DNA from: an uncultured Bacteroidota bacterium
Lineage (GTDB): Bacteria > Bacteroidota > Bacteroidia > Chitinophagales > Chitinophagaceae
Length of the DNA: 64,000 bases
Direction: 5' to 3'
NCBI GenBank assembly: GCA_903929195.1
Contig: CAIYTT010000028.1
Span: 1-64,000 of the forward strand
The first letter of the stretch is position 1; each line of letters starts with the position of its first letter. The notes under the pieces were generated by a model, which saw nothing but the letters and a program-made list of their open reading frames with translations, made no database searches and was not told the origin of the DNA. Below, piece after piece: positions 37,285-47,205 of this stretch. The position numbers and the translations under genes were made by a program.

Positions 37285-37471
37285 TAAATATTTAGTTATG
37301 TATTAATTCAAATTTTATGCAACTACTAAGCAAATGTATTCTTTACAAAATTCAATTTTTATTCATAAAAACCTAATGATGAAAATCACTGATAAAAATG
37401 ATATGAGTCATGTTTTTGCTGGTATTGAATATAGAACTTTATAAAAAAAATAATTTTTAATATAAAAAATT

Positions 37472-37966
37472 TTGAAAAAAGAAGAAAAAAGGAAAGAAAA
37501 GACACCATCGGAATCGGAAACCATTACTACAGAAGTTGTATATCCTAATGATACAAACCCTATGGGTATGTTACAAGGCGGTAAATTAATACATTGGATG
37601 GATACAGCATCTGCGGTATGTGCCCAAACCCATGCCGAAAATATTGCAGCTACAGTATCATTAGATAAGGTTGTTTTTAAACACCCTGCAAAAATTGGTG
37701 ATATCATAACTATAAAAGCAAAAATTACGCGTGCCTTCGGCTCTTCAATGGAAATATATACCTGTGCATGGGCTAGAAAGTTTAACATTAAAGAAACATC
37801 ACTAATTAACGAAGCTTATTTTACTTTTGTAGCCTTAGACGACAATGCTCACCCTATTACAGTGCCTTCGGTTTTGCCGGTTACAGAAGAAGAACAGCAT
37901 TTTTTTGAACAAGCTCTTGACCGAAAAAATGCGAAAATAAATAAAAAAGATAATGACCATATTTAA
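37472..37966 (+). CDS. Hotdog-fold acyl-CoA thioesterase
   Basis: A 164-residue YciA/BFIT-type thioesterase. Hotdog motifs are visible in YPNDTNPMGMLQGGKLIHWMD (residues about 24-44, with the catalytic Asp region after it) and SLDKVVFKHPAKIGD. It hydrolyses acyl-CoA thioesters in the cytoplasm; chain-length preference is not readable. The start is TTG at 37472. A stop lies just upstream in frame and the next ATG (codon 31) would cut into the fold, so a TTG start is well supported. It overlaps queD by 14 nt. Confidence 0.87.
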   Translation: MKKEEKRKEKTPSESETITTEVVYPNDTNPMGMLQGGKLIHWMDTASAVCAQTHAENIAATVSLDKVVFKHPAKIGDIITIKAKITRAFGSSMEIYTCAWARKFNIKETSLINEAYFTFVALDDNAHPITVPSVLPVTEEEQHFFEQALDRKNAKINKKDNDHI

Positions 37967-38309
37967 ACAGTTCACTTTCGATTCAGCTCATTACCTGCCT
38001 AATGTTCCCGATGGGCATAAGTGTAAAGAGATTCACGGGCATACCTATACTCTTACCGTTTATCTTGATGCTGCCTTAGATGAAAAATTAGGCTGGGTAG
38101 CCGATTTTGCAGAAGTAAAAAACATAATATCACCTATTATTGATATAGTGGACCACCATTTACTTAATAATATTGAAGGTCTTGAGAACCCAACATGTGA
38201 AATTTTGGCTATATGGATTTGGAATAAAATTAAAAAAGAAATTCCAATATTAAAAAAAATAAAACTAAATGAAACACCAACATCCGGTGTTGTTTATGAA
38301 GGCATCTAA
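37953..38309 (+). CDS. queD: 6-carboxytetrahydropterin synthase (QueD/PTPS family)
   Basis: A 118-residue PTPS-fold enzyme. Zinc ligands His13 (DSAHYLP), His28 and His30 (EIHGHTY) and the catalytic Cys24 are in place, with DFAEVK near 51 and the His-rich VDHHLLN near 66. In most bacteria the family makes 6-carboxy-tetrahydropterin for queuosine. Folate- or biopterin-type activity is possible in some members, and no other que genes are in the window. It overlaps the thioesterase gene by 14 nt in another frame. Confidence 0.88.
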   Translation: MTIFKQFTFDSAHYLPNVPDGHKCKEIHGHTYTLTVYLDAALDEKLGWVADFAEVKNIISPIIDIVDHHLLNNIEGLENPTCEILAIWIWNKIKKEIPILKKIKLNETPTSGVVYEGI

Positions 38310-38483
38310 TTAAAAGATTTTATACATAACAAATAAACATTATTAAATTGTTTTGTTAAGAAAAATTAGTATAATTTATCGTTTTTATTATCTTTGTTAA
38401 AATATTGTAGTTTTTAATACAGATTATCTTTATGAATAGTTTTGTTGTTACAAAACTATATGCTTAATACATAAAAAAAACAG

Positions 38484-40679
38484 ATGCAAACCCGAAACAC
38501 AAACAAAAATATCAAATTTATTTTATATTTCAAAAGAAATAGAAATAAGTTAAATATATTTATTGCCTTTTTTTTTATTGTTTTGTGCAACACAAACCTT
38601 CTTGCACAAAACAAAGACAGTTTACAGATAGAACTAAATAAACATACTATTGAGGATACACTTAAAGTTAATTTACTTGTAAACTATGCAAATACATATC
38701 AGTATGCCAATATAGATTCAATGATAATAATTGCAAATAACAGTATGCAATTAGCTATTAAGCTTGATTATAAAAACGGTATAGCAAATAGCAATAAATT
38801 ATTAGGCTTAGCTGCTTTACACAAAAACAATTTAGACAGTTCTATCAATTACTATAATTACGCATTAAATTATTTTGAGAAAGCAAAAAACATATCAGAA
38901 AAAAGTTCGGTAATTCTCTCTATTGCAGATGTCTATTATAGACAAAGTAAATACAGTTTAGCTATAGACTATTATAAAAGTGGAATAGACCTTTGCGAAA
39001 AAGCAGACAACAACAGGGGAATTGCATTTGCAAATATGAGTATTGGGGGTATATACAACGACTTAGGTAACTACTCAGAATCTTTAGTTTTTTACCTTAA
39101 AGCTTTAAAATTATTTGAAGAAATAAAATATACAAGTGGCACATCTATGTGTTTATCCAATTTAGCTGCTACTTACTCATCTATTGGTGATTTTAAAAAC
39201 GCAATATTATATATAAGTAAATGCATTGAAACAAATAAAAATAATGAAAATAAAGAATCAATACTTACCAATTTCATGAATGCCGGTATTGTATATGGCC
39301 AATCGGGAGATTTACAAAATTCCTTATTATTTTTTAATAAGGCTTATGAATTAGCCAAAACAATTGGCGATGAAGAATGGATACGTGCAGGGAAAACAAA
39401 TATAGCAGAGGTATATTACGGAATGGAAAAATTTGATACCGCATTAAAAAATTATCTTGATATACTAAACGATACCGAAAAAATAAAAGATGATAATTTT
39501 TCTTTTATTGCCAATAAAGGAATAGGCAAAATATTTTTGAAAAAAAACAATACTAAAGAATCTATAAAGTATTTTTTAAAATCATATGCTATTGCTAAAA
39601 AATTACAATTAAAACAAGAATTACATATTTCAGCAGGTACTATTAGTGAAGCCTATGAAAAAATGGGAGATTATAAAAATGCATTAGAATATCATAAGAT
39701 ATTTTACAAATATAAAGATAGTCTATCAGACGAAAAAAAAGATAGACGAGTGCAACAAGTACAATTTCAATATGAATTAGACAAAAAACAAGCTTTACTT
39801 GACAAAAACAAAATTGTATATCAAAAAAATAAAGAAAAGCAACATTTTATTTTTATTGCACTTTTAGCAGGCATTACATTATTGGTTGTAATAATACTAC
39901 TAATGTATAGAAGTAGAATATCTGAAAAAAAGACCAAGCAACAATTAGTATTACAAAACGAAGAAATTCAAAAGCAAGCTTCAAGGCTTGAAGACTTAAA
40001 TAAATTTAAAGACAAAACATTCTCTGTACTTTCTCATGATTTACGTAGCCCCATAAATGCAATATCGTCTTGTATGATGCTCTTAGATGAAAAAATATTA
40101 TCTGCTGAGGAATTTGAAGAAATGAGAACAGAAATAAATAAAAAACTAATTTCTCTAAATATATTATTAGATAATTTATTAAAATGGGCACAAAGCTACA
40201 TGAAAGGAGCAAATTCAACTGTACCTACTATTGTAAATATATATGAAATAGGTAAAAACGTCTTTAATATATCTGAAAATGAAGCAAAAAGCAAAGGAAT
40301 AACTTTAATAAATATTATGCCGGAGGATTGTACCGCTTTTTGCGATGCCGGACAAATTGATATTGTATTACGTAACCTTATTAATAATGCTATCAAGTTT
40401 TCGAATCAAAACGATATTATTACCTTAAATGCAACACATGACGATAAAAACATAACCTTTTCGGTTGCAGATACGGGTATAGGAATTAGTGAAGATAAAT
40501 TAAAACAACTTTTCACAATCACACCGGATATTAGCACTTACGGCACACAAGGCGAAAAAGGCATTGGATTAGGTTTATTATTGTGTTATGAATTTATAAA
40601 AGCAAATAACGGCAAAATAAAAGTAGAAAGTGAACCTAATAAAGGTACTATCTTTTATGTTACATTACCCAAAGCCTAA
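38484..40679 (+). CDS. TPR-containing sensor histidine kinase
   Basis: A 731-residue protein. A signal-anchor (about 24-42, ending LLAQ) is followed by a periplasmic array of roughly eight tetratricopeptide repeats (about 55-420) and a coil with one membrane helix (about 455-475). Next comes a HisKA domain with phospho-acceptor His518 (SVLSHDLRSPINA). The HATPase_c domain has NLINNAIKFS (N box), DTGIGIS (G1) and GIGLGLLL (G2). This is the common Bacteroidota layout. No response regulator gene adjoins it, so it is an orphan kinase here. Monocistronic. Confidence 0.93.
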   Translation: MQTRNTNKNIKFILYFKRNRNKLNIFIAFFFIVLCNTNLLAQNKDSLQIELNKHTIEDTLKVNLLVNYANTYQYANIDSMIIIANNSMQLAIKLDYKNGIANSNKLLGLAALHKNNLDSSINYYNYALNYFEKAKNISEKSSVILSIADVYYRQSKYSLAIDYYKSGIDLCEKADNNRGIAFANMSIGGIYNDLGNYSESLVFYLKALKLFEEIKYTSGTSMCLSNLAATYSSIGDFKNAILYISKCIETNKNNENKESILTNFMNAGIVYGQSGDLQNSLLFFNKAYELAKTIGDEEWIRAGKTNIAEVYYGMEKFDTALKNYLDILNDTEKIKDDNFSFIANKGIGKIFLKKNNTKESIKYFLKSYAIAKKLQLKQELHISAGTISEAYEKMGDYKNALEYHKIFYKYKDSLSDEKKDRRVQQVQFQYELDKKQALLDKNKIVYQKNKEKQHFIFIALLAGITLLVVIILLMYRSRISEKKTKQQLVLQNEEIQKQASRLEDLNKFKDKTFSVLSHDLRSPINAISSCMMLLDEKILSAEEFEEMRTEINKKLISLNILLDNLLKWAQSYMKGANSTVPTIVNIYEIGKNVFNISENEAKSKGITLINIMPEDCTAFCDAGQIDIVLRNLINNAIKFSNQNDIITLNATHDDKNITFSVADTGIGISEDKLKQLFTITPDISTYGTQGEKGIGLGLLLCYEFIKANNGKIKVESEPNKGTIFYVTLPKA

Positions 40680-40688
40680 TGCAGATTC

Positions 40689-41630
40689 TTAAGTTACTGC
40701 TTTCTTTGCAAATGGTTTTATTAATTGTCCCATTTGCAATATAACAGAAAAAACAATTAAACTCATACCTATTAAAAAACCCATATTTAAATGATTCGTA
40801 CCGGCAATAAAAATGGTTTCTCTATTTTCGTTATAAAACAAAAAAGCTAATAGAATACCATACACCGGCTCTAAATTAACAGATAAGGTAGCCGTAAAGG
40901 ATGATAATACCTTTAAAGCATTTAAAGCTAACGATTGCGACCAAACTGTACAACACAAGCTTAAAACAACAATCCACAACCAATCATTTTTAATAAAATC
41001 AGCACTTAACAAGTTTGCAGAATGAGGTAAAAACTGTGTATTGGGATTTAGAAAAAAAACAATTGGCAGTAATAAAGAGATTAAAACCCAACCCGTTGTC
41101 ATTTCGTAAAACACCATTGTTCTTGCCGGATATTTATGCGCCACACGTTTGTTTAATACCGTGAATACCGAACTGAGAATAGCAGCAATTAAGCCAAAAA
41201 TAATACCTATACCAAATGAAACTTGATACATATAAATAAAATATACACCGGCAATAGCTAAAGTACCTATAAAAACCTCTTTTAGGTCGTGCTTACCATT
41301 ATTTACAAAAGGGTCTATTATAGAAGTAAATATACTGGCAGTAGATAAACATACTAATGCAATTGATATATTTGCAAATTTGATAGCAGCATAAAAAGCA
41401 ACCCAATGCAAACAAATAAGACCACCGATAAGCCCCAATTGTAACATATCTTTTAATTTAATTTTTACCCATTGCTTGCGATAATATAATATTATTGCCA
41501 TAAATAGTGCAGTAAATAACATTCTATACCACACCAAAATTGGCGAATCAAGAGAAATTGCCTTCCCTAAAACACCGGTAAACCCCCATAATAACACAGC
41601 TACGTGCATTTGTATTAATGCTTTCTTCAT
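40689..41630 (-). CDS. EamA/DMT-family transporter
   Basis: A 313-residue inner-membrane protein with ten predicted helices in two EamA repeats; LLWGFTGVLGKAISLDSPILVWYR opens the first and the second begins near residue 150. Members export amino acids, metabolites or drugs; the substrate cannot be assigned. A minus-strand TATGTTTG at 41654-41647 matches the -7 consensus, 17 nt before the ATG. Convergent with the histidine kinase gene, whose stop is 9 nt away. Confidence 0.88.
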   Translation of the reverse strand: MKKALIQMHVAVLLWGFTGVLGKAISLDSPILVWYRMLFTALFMAIILYYRKQWVKIKLKDMLQLGLIGGLICLHWVAFYAAIKFANISIALVCLSTASIFTSIIDPFVNNGKHDLKEVFIGTLAIAGVYFIYMYQVSFGIGIIFGLIAAILSSVFTVLNKRVAHKYPARTMVFYEMTTGWVLISLLLPIVFFLNPNTQFLPHSANLLSADFIKNDWLWIVVLSLCCTVWSQSLALNALKVLSSFTATLSVNLEPVYGILLAFLFYNENRETIFIAGTNHLNMGFLIGMSLIVFSVILQMGQLIKPFAKKAVT

Positions 41631-41912
41631 TTTCTATTATTGTACGCAAACATAATATTTATTATTGCTAAAAAACATAATACCCAATTAATATTCATAC
41701 ATACAAATGAATTAACTTTAGCAAAAAAAAATTATATTAATAATTTAAGCAAATAGTTACTTTTGTTTGTAAAATAAAAATTGAAGAACCTGAATCTAAA
41801 TTTTTGAAAAATAATATTCGGATTAAGGATGTATTTATTTTTATATTTTTTATTGTAAACCATTGAATGAATAATTTTTAAATAACCTATTTTATACATT
41901 CTACTTATTTAA

Positions 41913-43328
41913 ATGAATAACACATACGCAGATCTCGTACAGCAGACATTCCATTTTCCGCAGGATGGCTTTGATATTAATGATAATAACACCTTAGATT
42001 TTAATGGGGTTGATATTAAAGCATTAATAGATAAGTATGGGACTCCCTTTAAACTTACTTTTTTGCCCAAAATAGGTATGCAGATAAATAAGGCAAAAAA
42101 AATGTTTAATGATGCGATAAAAAAGAATAAATATGATGGTAAATACTATTATTGCTATTGCACAAAAAGCTCTCATTTCTCTTTTATTGTAGAAGAAACA
42201 TTAAAATTTGATGTAAATTTGGAAACATCGTTTGCTTACGATATAGATATAATATGGCAATTATATAAGAAAAAGAAAATAACAAAAGATATTTTTATTA
42301 TATGCAACGGCTTTAAAACCAAACAATATACCAGAAATATTGCACGCCTTATTAATGAAGGTTTCAAAAATGTAATACCGGTTATAGATAACAAAAACGA
42401 ATTTGAGGAATATCAAAAATCAATACGTGCCAAAGACCCTGTAAATATAGGCATAAGAATAGCAAGTGAAGAAGAACCTACATTCGATTTTTATACTTCT
42501 CGCTTAGGTATTCGTAGTAGAGATATATTAGAATTTTATGTAGATAAAATAAAAGGAAATGATAAATTTCAGCTTAAAATGCTCCATTTCTTTATGAATA
42601 AGGGTATAAAAGATGATGTTTATTATTGGAGTGAATTAAACAAAGTACTTAACTTATACTGTCAGCTAAAAAAAGTATGTCCTGAATTAGAAGCTATTAA
42701 TATAGGAGGCGGCTTACCGATAAAACATTCCTTAGCTTTTGAATATGATTACAATTACATGATTAATGAAATTGTATCTACCATAAAAAAAGTGTGTAAG
42801 AAGAATAAAGTAGATACACCTGATATTTATACCGAATTCGGGTCGTTTACAGTAGGCGAAGCCGGAGCGGTTGTTTATAGTGTATTGGATGAAAAAATGC
42901 AGAACGACAGGGAAATTTGGTACATGATAGACAGTTCGTTTATTACTACATTGCCAGACACATGGGGTATAGGCGAAAAATTTTTGATGCTACCAATAAA
43001 TAAATGGGATAGTGAGTACTTAGAGGTGCATCTAGGTGGTTTAACTTGCGACAGCCACGATTTCTACACATCTGAAGAACATATTAATGCTGTTTTCTTA
43101 CCTAAATTAGACAAAGAAAAAAGTAAGGAACCTCTATATATCGGCTTCTTTCACACAGGGGCATATCAAGACCAATTAGCAGGCTATGGTGGTATTAAAC
43201 ATTGCATGATACCCTCGCCTAAACATATTATTGTGCAATATGATGACGATGGTAAAATGGAAGATTGGTTATATGCAAAGGAACAAACCCCTTTAAGTAT
43301 GCTGAAAATTTTAGGATATGTAAAATAG
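41913..43328 (+). CDS. speA: Arginine decarboxylase, short alanine-racemase-fold type
   Basis: A 471-residue PLP enzyme of fold type III. It is the short form found in Bacteroidota, lacking the insertions of enterobacterial SpeA. The PLP lysine is probably Lys85 (CYCTKSSHF); INIGGGLPIKH binds the phosphate, and CDSHDFY near 380 carries the Cys and Asp of the second active-site half. FFHTGAYQDQLAGYGGIKHC near the end is characteristic. It converts arginine to agmatine, the first step of polyamine synthesis. No agmatine-processing genes adjoin it. A strong terminator follows at 43383-43425. Confidence 0.87.
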   Translation: MNNTYADLVQQTFHFPQDGFDINDNNTLDFNGVDIKALIDKYGTPFKLTFLPKIGMQINKAKKMFNDAIKKNKYDGKYYYCYCTKSSHFSFIVEETLKFDVNLETSFAYDIDIIWQLYKKKKITKDIFIICNGFKTKQYTRNIARLINEGFKNVIPVIDNKNEFEEYQKSIRAKDPVNIGIRIASEEEPTFDFYTSRLGIRSRDILEFYVDKIKGNDKFQLKMLHFFMNKGIKDDVYYWSELNKVLNLYCQLKKVCPELEAINIGGGLPIKHSLAFEYDYNYMINEIVSTIKKVCKKNKVDTPDIYTEFGSFTVGEAGAVVYSVLDEKMQNDREIWYMIDSSFITTLPDTWGIGEKFLMLPINKWDSEYLEVHLGGLTCDSHDFYTSEEHINAVFLPKLDKEKSKEPLYIGFFHTGAYQDQLAGYGGIKHCMIPSPKHIIVQYDDDGKMEDWLYAKEQTPLSMLKILGYVK

Positions 43329-43382
43329 ATTGTGTTTATGTAAACTAAAAACAAGAATCTACCTTTTTTCTGTATTTTCTGC

Positions 43383-43425
43383 TAAATAAATGAAAGAGAA
43401 AATCAAATTCTCTTTCATTTATTTA
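43383..43425 (+). terminator. Terminator after the arginine decarboxylase gene
   Basis: Perfect 18-bp inverted repeat (43383-43400 with 43408-43425) around a 7-base loop, 55 nt past the stop. Confidence 0.85.
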
Positions 43426-43815
43426 CAAAATTAATAATCATCCAAAACTATATAAATGGTAATATTGCAAGTTGCCATAGGGCTATGCCCTATTCTATCG
43501 TATTAAGCCTATACAGGACTACCTAAAATAAAATTTTGAAAGCAATTTTAATGTCTAATTTATATTATTCATTTCCCAAACACATTCAAATAACTTTGTA
43601 ATGTAATATCATGCAATCCGCTATTGCGTTTCAATCTATATATTACGTATTTTTTCAACACAACATAGTCGTATCATAAATTTTTATTTTCTTAAGTAGA
43701 ATTTGCCATTTTATATCTAGGTGTATTGTAGAACTCGAAAAAAGAGCATTATCGAACTCTTAAAGTGAATTATATTTTCGAGTATGTTTCTTTACTGGCA
43801 AGGGTTTCAGAGGAC
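43426..43815. other. Spacer between speA and tmRNA genes, no gene seen
   Basis: About 390 AT-rich bases without a convincing reading frame. Convergent transcripts end on either side. Confidence 0.6.
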
Positions 43816-43858
43816 AAAAAAAACGGGAGTTCAGGTTTTAACGCTGATAACTCCCGTT
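43816..43858 (-). terminator. Terminator of the tmRNA gene
   Basis: On the minus strand, AACGGGAGTT pairs with AACTCCCGTT (43858-43849 with 43831-43822), extended by CTGA/TCAG. It is followed directly by eight T, starting 4 nt after the tmRNA 3' end. Confidence 0.92.
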
Positions 43859-43861
43859 CAG

Positions 43862-44228
43862 TGGAGTCGGCGGGAGTCGAACCCGCGTCCAAACACATGC
43901 TCAATAAGCTTTCTACATGTTTATTTCTGAATTGGATTTCGAGAACTTGCCGGAACAGAACAAACCAACCTTTTCCCTATCTGCTTTCATTTTCATCCAT
44001 CGGAACACAGCACTCCAACAGCTTATCCAATCTTTGTTTGATTCGGCTGGCGGGGATGGCAATTGGCAACCCTCCCGGCGGCTATAATGTATGTCTAATC
44101 TCTGATTAGGCAGCCATGGCGTAAGAATATTCGCCTTATAATTGTTGAGCTTTCAGATTAACGTGCTAACACACAACGCACGACATGCTTACAGACCCCG
44201 CCCTATGCTGTCAAAGCCAGTCGACCCC
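43862..44228 (-). ncRNA. ssrA: Transfer-messenger RNA (tmRNA)
   Basis: A 367-nt one-piece tmRNA. The 5' end GGGGTCGACTGG pairs with CGACTCC near the 3' end, before discriminator A at 43862. The T-arm GGGTTCGACTCCCGC is at the 3' side and CCA is not encoded. The tag frame reads GGC GAA TAT TCT TAC GCC ATG GCT GCC TAA on the minus strand (44135-44106), giving GEYSYAMAA and stop, close in style to other Bacteroidota tags. tmRNA rescues stalled ribosomes with SmpB. Confidence 0.96.
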
Positions 44229-44235
44229 ATTTGGT

Positions 44236-44291
44236 TTACTTTTTTTACAGATAGCTGTTTGCTATCAAAGAACTATCTGTAAAAAAAGTAA
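44236..44291. repeat. Long inverted repeat just upstream of tmRNA
   Basis: A perfect 19-bp inverted repeat (44236-44254 with 44273-44291) with an 18-base loop that itself can pair (GATAGC/GCTATC). Its inner edge is only 8 nt from the mature tmRNA 5' end. It could be a terminator for upstream minus-strand transcription, a processing signal in a tmRNA precursor leader, or both. Confidence 0.7.
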
Positions 44292-44655
44292 CTCGCACAA
44301 AGATACGGATATTTGTAGATAAGAAATATTATTGTACTTTTTTCTGTTCAGTAATTAAAGTAGAAAAAATGGAACTATGAAGTAAAAAAGCTCAATTCAT
44401 TTTATTGTTAGTGAAATTTATAGATATATTTTATAACTTTTCAAGTCTCCAAATTATTATCCCACCTTTATGGAGAGAGAAGGCTTTCAGGATTTTGTAA
44501 TGAGAAAAATTGCTTTTTATTTAGCTCGCCTCAAAAGTTACACAAACTGTTGTTTGCCGGCTATTTATAGCAATTAAATAATACAAATAACTATACATAC
44601 TACATGTTTGTTATGTAATTAAATATCCTATATGTAAGAAGAATGTGTATTAATA
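44292..44655. other. Spacer upstream of tmRNA, no gene seen
   Basis: About 360 bases between the inverted repeat and the AhpD-like gene. It presumably holds the tmRNA promoter; no clean TTTG/TAnnTTTG pair on the minus strand was found near the repeat. Confidence 0.5.
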
Positions 44656-45000
44656 CTATTGACAACTTATCAATTCTTCCCAATATTCTGCACCTCTGCG
44701 GGTATGGGGTATTACAATAGTGCCACCAACAATATTGGCTACAGCAAATATTTCATAAATTTCTTCGGTAGTTATGCCTTGTTCTTTGCACTTACCTAAG
44801 TGATATTTAATACAGTCATCGCAACGCAAAACCATACTGGCTACTAAACCAAGCATTTCTTTGGTACGCGTGCTTAATGCGCCTTCGGCATAAGTATTGG
44901 TATCTAAATTAAATAAACGATTGATTACTTTGTTGTTCTTACCAAGTATTACATCGTTCATCTTAGCACGATAATCATTAAATTCTTGTATTTGGCTCAT
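44656..45000 (-). CDS. AhpD-like carboxymuconolactone decarboxylase family protein
   Basis: The ATG at 45000 is preferred; an in-frame ATG at 45039 adds 13 hydrophobic residues. The 114-residue all-helical protein carries the redox pair RCDDCIKYH (CxxC-x3-H), the hallmark of the AhpD/CMD group, and GTIVIPHTRRGAEYW at the end. Members act as thiol peroxidase partners or as decarboxylases. With the CxxC present a redox role is more likely. It stands alone, separated from the next upstream gene by a terminator. Confidence 0.85.
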   Translation of the reverse strand: MSQIQEFNDYRAKMNDVILGKNNKVINRLFNLDTNTYAEGALSTRTKEMLGLVASMVLRCDDCIKYHLGKCKEQGITTEEIYEIFAVANIVGGTIVIPHTRRGAEYWEELISCQ

Positions 45001-45040
45001 ATAGCTGTAAAAATAGGTATTTATTAGAATTTTATACAAA

Positions 45041-45082
45041 TAAAAAATGAGGCTCTCTCAAGAAGAGCAGCCTCATTTTTTA
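45041..45082 (-). terminator. Terminator of the DUF5684-like gene
   Basis: Inverted repeat of 14 bp (45041-45054 with 45069-45082) extended by CTCT/AGAG. The minus strand ends in TTTTTTA. It lies 17 nt past the stop at 45099. Confidence 0.88.
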
Positions 45083-45098
45083 TTAAATTTACAATTTT

Positions 45099-45431
45099 TT
45101 AATTTATTAGATTATTATTTTCAAAATCAAACTTCTTATTTTCATTATAAGCTCTAAATGCTACCGGGTCGCCATAAGGACCTAAATATTTTGCATTACC
45201 ATAGCCAAGTATTGGTATAAATATAAAAGGTAGAAGAATTAAACCCACAGTAAAGCCTTCATCTTTACCAAAGCTTTTAGACAGCATGTTACACAACCAA
45301 ATAGCCCAAATAATTCCAATAAAAAAGGGAATGCAACACAATAAACCCCAATAGGGTGGTTTACCAACAGCTTTTGCCAATACCCATAAATTATAGAAGG
45401 GTACTAAGCTTTCCCAGCCTTCTAAACCCAT
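45099..45431 (-). CDS. DUF5684-like membrane protein, start uncertain
   Basis: From the ATG at 45431 the protein has 110 residues and begins MGLEGWESLVPFYNLWVLAK, with two or three helices, typical of the middle of DUF5684-type proteins. The frame stays open upstream to 45557 and encodes another clear membrane helix (YYFALLIWFFFFFGILLF then ANWKIYKK), exactly what the family has before this point. That stretch has no ATG, GTG or TTG in frame. An out-of-frame ATG at 45532-45530 suggests a one-base indel, a sequence error or a rare start. The family's function is unknown. Confidence 0.65.
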   Translation of the reverse strand: MGLEGWESLVPFYNLWVLAKAVGKPPYWGLLCCIPFFIGIIWAIWLCNMLSKSFGKDEGFTVGLILLPFIFIPILGYGNAKYLGPYGDPVAFRAYNENKKFDFENNNLIN

Positions 45432-45589
45432 TTTCTTATATATTTTCCAGTTAGCTACGATTATGAATAATAATATGCCGAAAAAGAAAAAGAACCATAT
45501 TAATAATGCAAAATAATACCAATAGCTTCCATGATTTTTTTTACAAATATTTAAATTTTAATCCAAATAAAAAAGACATTTTAAATATT

Positions 45590-46990
45590 TTATTTTATTT
45601 CCCCAACCATATCTTTAGGGTCAACCCAACTGTCAAATTCTTCGGCAGTTACATAACCTAAATCTATTGCGGTTTGTTTAAGTGTTTTACCTTGTTTGTG
45701 TGCTGTTTGTGCTATTTCGGCAGCTTTGTAGTAGCCTATTTTCGTATTTAAAGCTGTTACCAACATTAGAGAATTATTTACATGTTTTTTAATGTTTTCT
45801 TCTATCGGCTGCAATCCTTCGGCACATTTATCATTAAACGATACACAACCGTCGCCTATCAGTCTGGCACTATGCAAGAAGTTGAATATCATAACCGGCT
45901 TAAACACATTCAATTCAAAATGCCCGTTAGAACCGCCTATACTTATTGCTACATCATTACCCATTACTTGCGCTGCAATCATGGTTAAAGCCTCACATTG
46001 TGTTGGGTTTACTTTGCCCGGCATAATAGAAGAACCCGGCTCGTTATCCGGTATATGTAATTCACCAATACCAGACCTTGGCCCGGAACTCAACATTCTT
46101 ATATCGTTGGCAATTTTCATAAGGCTTACAGCAACTGTTTTTAAAGCACCATGTGCTTCTACAATAGCATCGTGGGCTGCAAGACTTTCAAATTTATTTT
46201 CTGCAGTTATAAATGGCAAGCCTGTTAATGATGCTATATTCTCTGCCACTTTTTCAGAATAACCTTTTGGTGTATTGATACCCGTACCTACGGCTGTACC
46301 ACCTAATGCCAATTCGCTAAGGTGAGCAAGTGTGTTTTTAATAGCTCTTAAGCCATGATTTAATTGCGATACATAACCGCTTAATTCCTGCCCTACGGTA
46401 AGTGGGGTCGCATCCATAAAATGGGTACGACCTATTTTTACTACATGCATAAATTCTTTTGATTTGAGTGCAAGTGTATCATGTAATTTTTGTATGCCGG
46501 GAATGGTTACATCTACTAACATTTTATAAGCAGCAATGTGCATAGCTGTAGGAAACGTATCGTTTGATGACTGTGATTTATTTACATCATCATTCGGGTG
46601 TATCACTTTTGTTTTATCTGCAAGCTCGCCACCATTAAGCACATGTGCTCTGTAGGCTATTACTTCATTCACATTCATGTTAGACTGTGTACCAGAACCT
46701 GTTTGCCACACAACCAACGGAAATTCATCTCTTAATTTACCTTCAAGAATTTCATCACAAACTTTGCCTATCAAATCGCATTTTTCTTGCGATAAAACAC
46801 TTAACTGACAGTTGGTAATTGCAGCAGCTTTTTTTAAATAAGCAAATGCCTGTATTATTTCTTTAGGCATTTTGTTAATGTCTTGGGCTATTTTAAAATT
46901 ATCAATAGAACGCTGTGTTTGCGCCCCGTAATAGGCAGTAGCAGGTACGCTTACTTCGCCCATAGTGTCTTTTTCTATTCGGAATGACAT
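45590..46990 (-). CDS. fumC: Fumarate hydratase, class II
   Basis: A 466-residue member of the fumarase/aspartase superfamily that interconverts fumarate and malate in the TCA cycle. [12 protein letters not shown] near 100, [12 protein letters not shown] near 137, [11 protein letters not shown] near 187 and the signature [11 protein letters not shown] near 318 are present; the catalytic Ser is in that last loop. Length and all boundaries are typical of FumC rather than AspA. A minus-strand TACCTTTG at 47038-47031 matches the -7 consensus, 41 nt before the ATG. Monocistronic. Confidence 0.95.
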   Translation of the reverse strand: MSFRIEKDTMGEVSVPATAYYGAQTQRSIDNFKIAQDINKMPKEIIQAFAYLKKAAAITNCQLSVLSQEKCDLIGKVCDEILEGKLRDEFPLVVWQTGSGTQSNMNVNEVIAYRAHVLNGGELADKTKVIHPNDDVNKSQSSNDTFPTAMHIAAYKMLVDVTIPGIQKLHDTLALKSKEFMHVVKIGRTHFMDATPLTVGQELSGYVSQLNHGLRAIKNTLAHLSELALGGTAVGTGINTPKGYSEKVAENIASLTGLPFITAENKFESLAAHDAIVEAHGALKTVAVSLMKIANDIRMLSSGPRSGIGELHIPDNEPGSSIMPGKVNPTQCEALTMIAAQVMGNDVAISIGGSNGHFELNVFKPVMIFNFLHSARLIGDGCVSFNDKCAEGLQPIEENIKKHVNNSLMLVTALNTKIGYYKAAEIAQTAHKQGKTLKQTAIDLGYVTAEEFDSWVDPKDMVGEIK

Positions 46991-47205
46991 AAAAAAAATA
47001 TTTTAAGAACTAAAATTACTTTATCGAATGCAAAGGTAATAGGCTATTTCGTATTTATGTAACAGTACCAATATTCAAATAGTGTTTTTTAAAAAATTCT
47101 ATATTATGTATTGATAACAAATATAATTGAACTACAAGTCTCTCCTCTTTGTAATATAGAAACAGTTAGTATGTTTAATCGTAACTTTATCAAAATTCCA
47201 AAAAT

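Noticed and set aside
43765-44109. Plus-strand 114-codon reading frame
   Set aside because: It runs antisense through the tmRNA terminator and the tmRNA itself, so it is a shadow.
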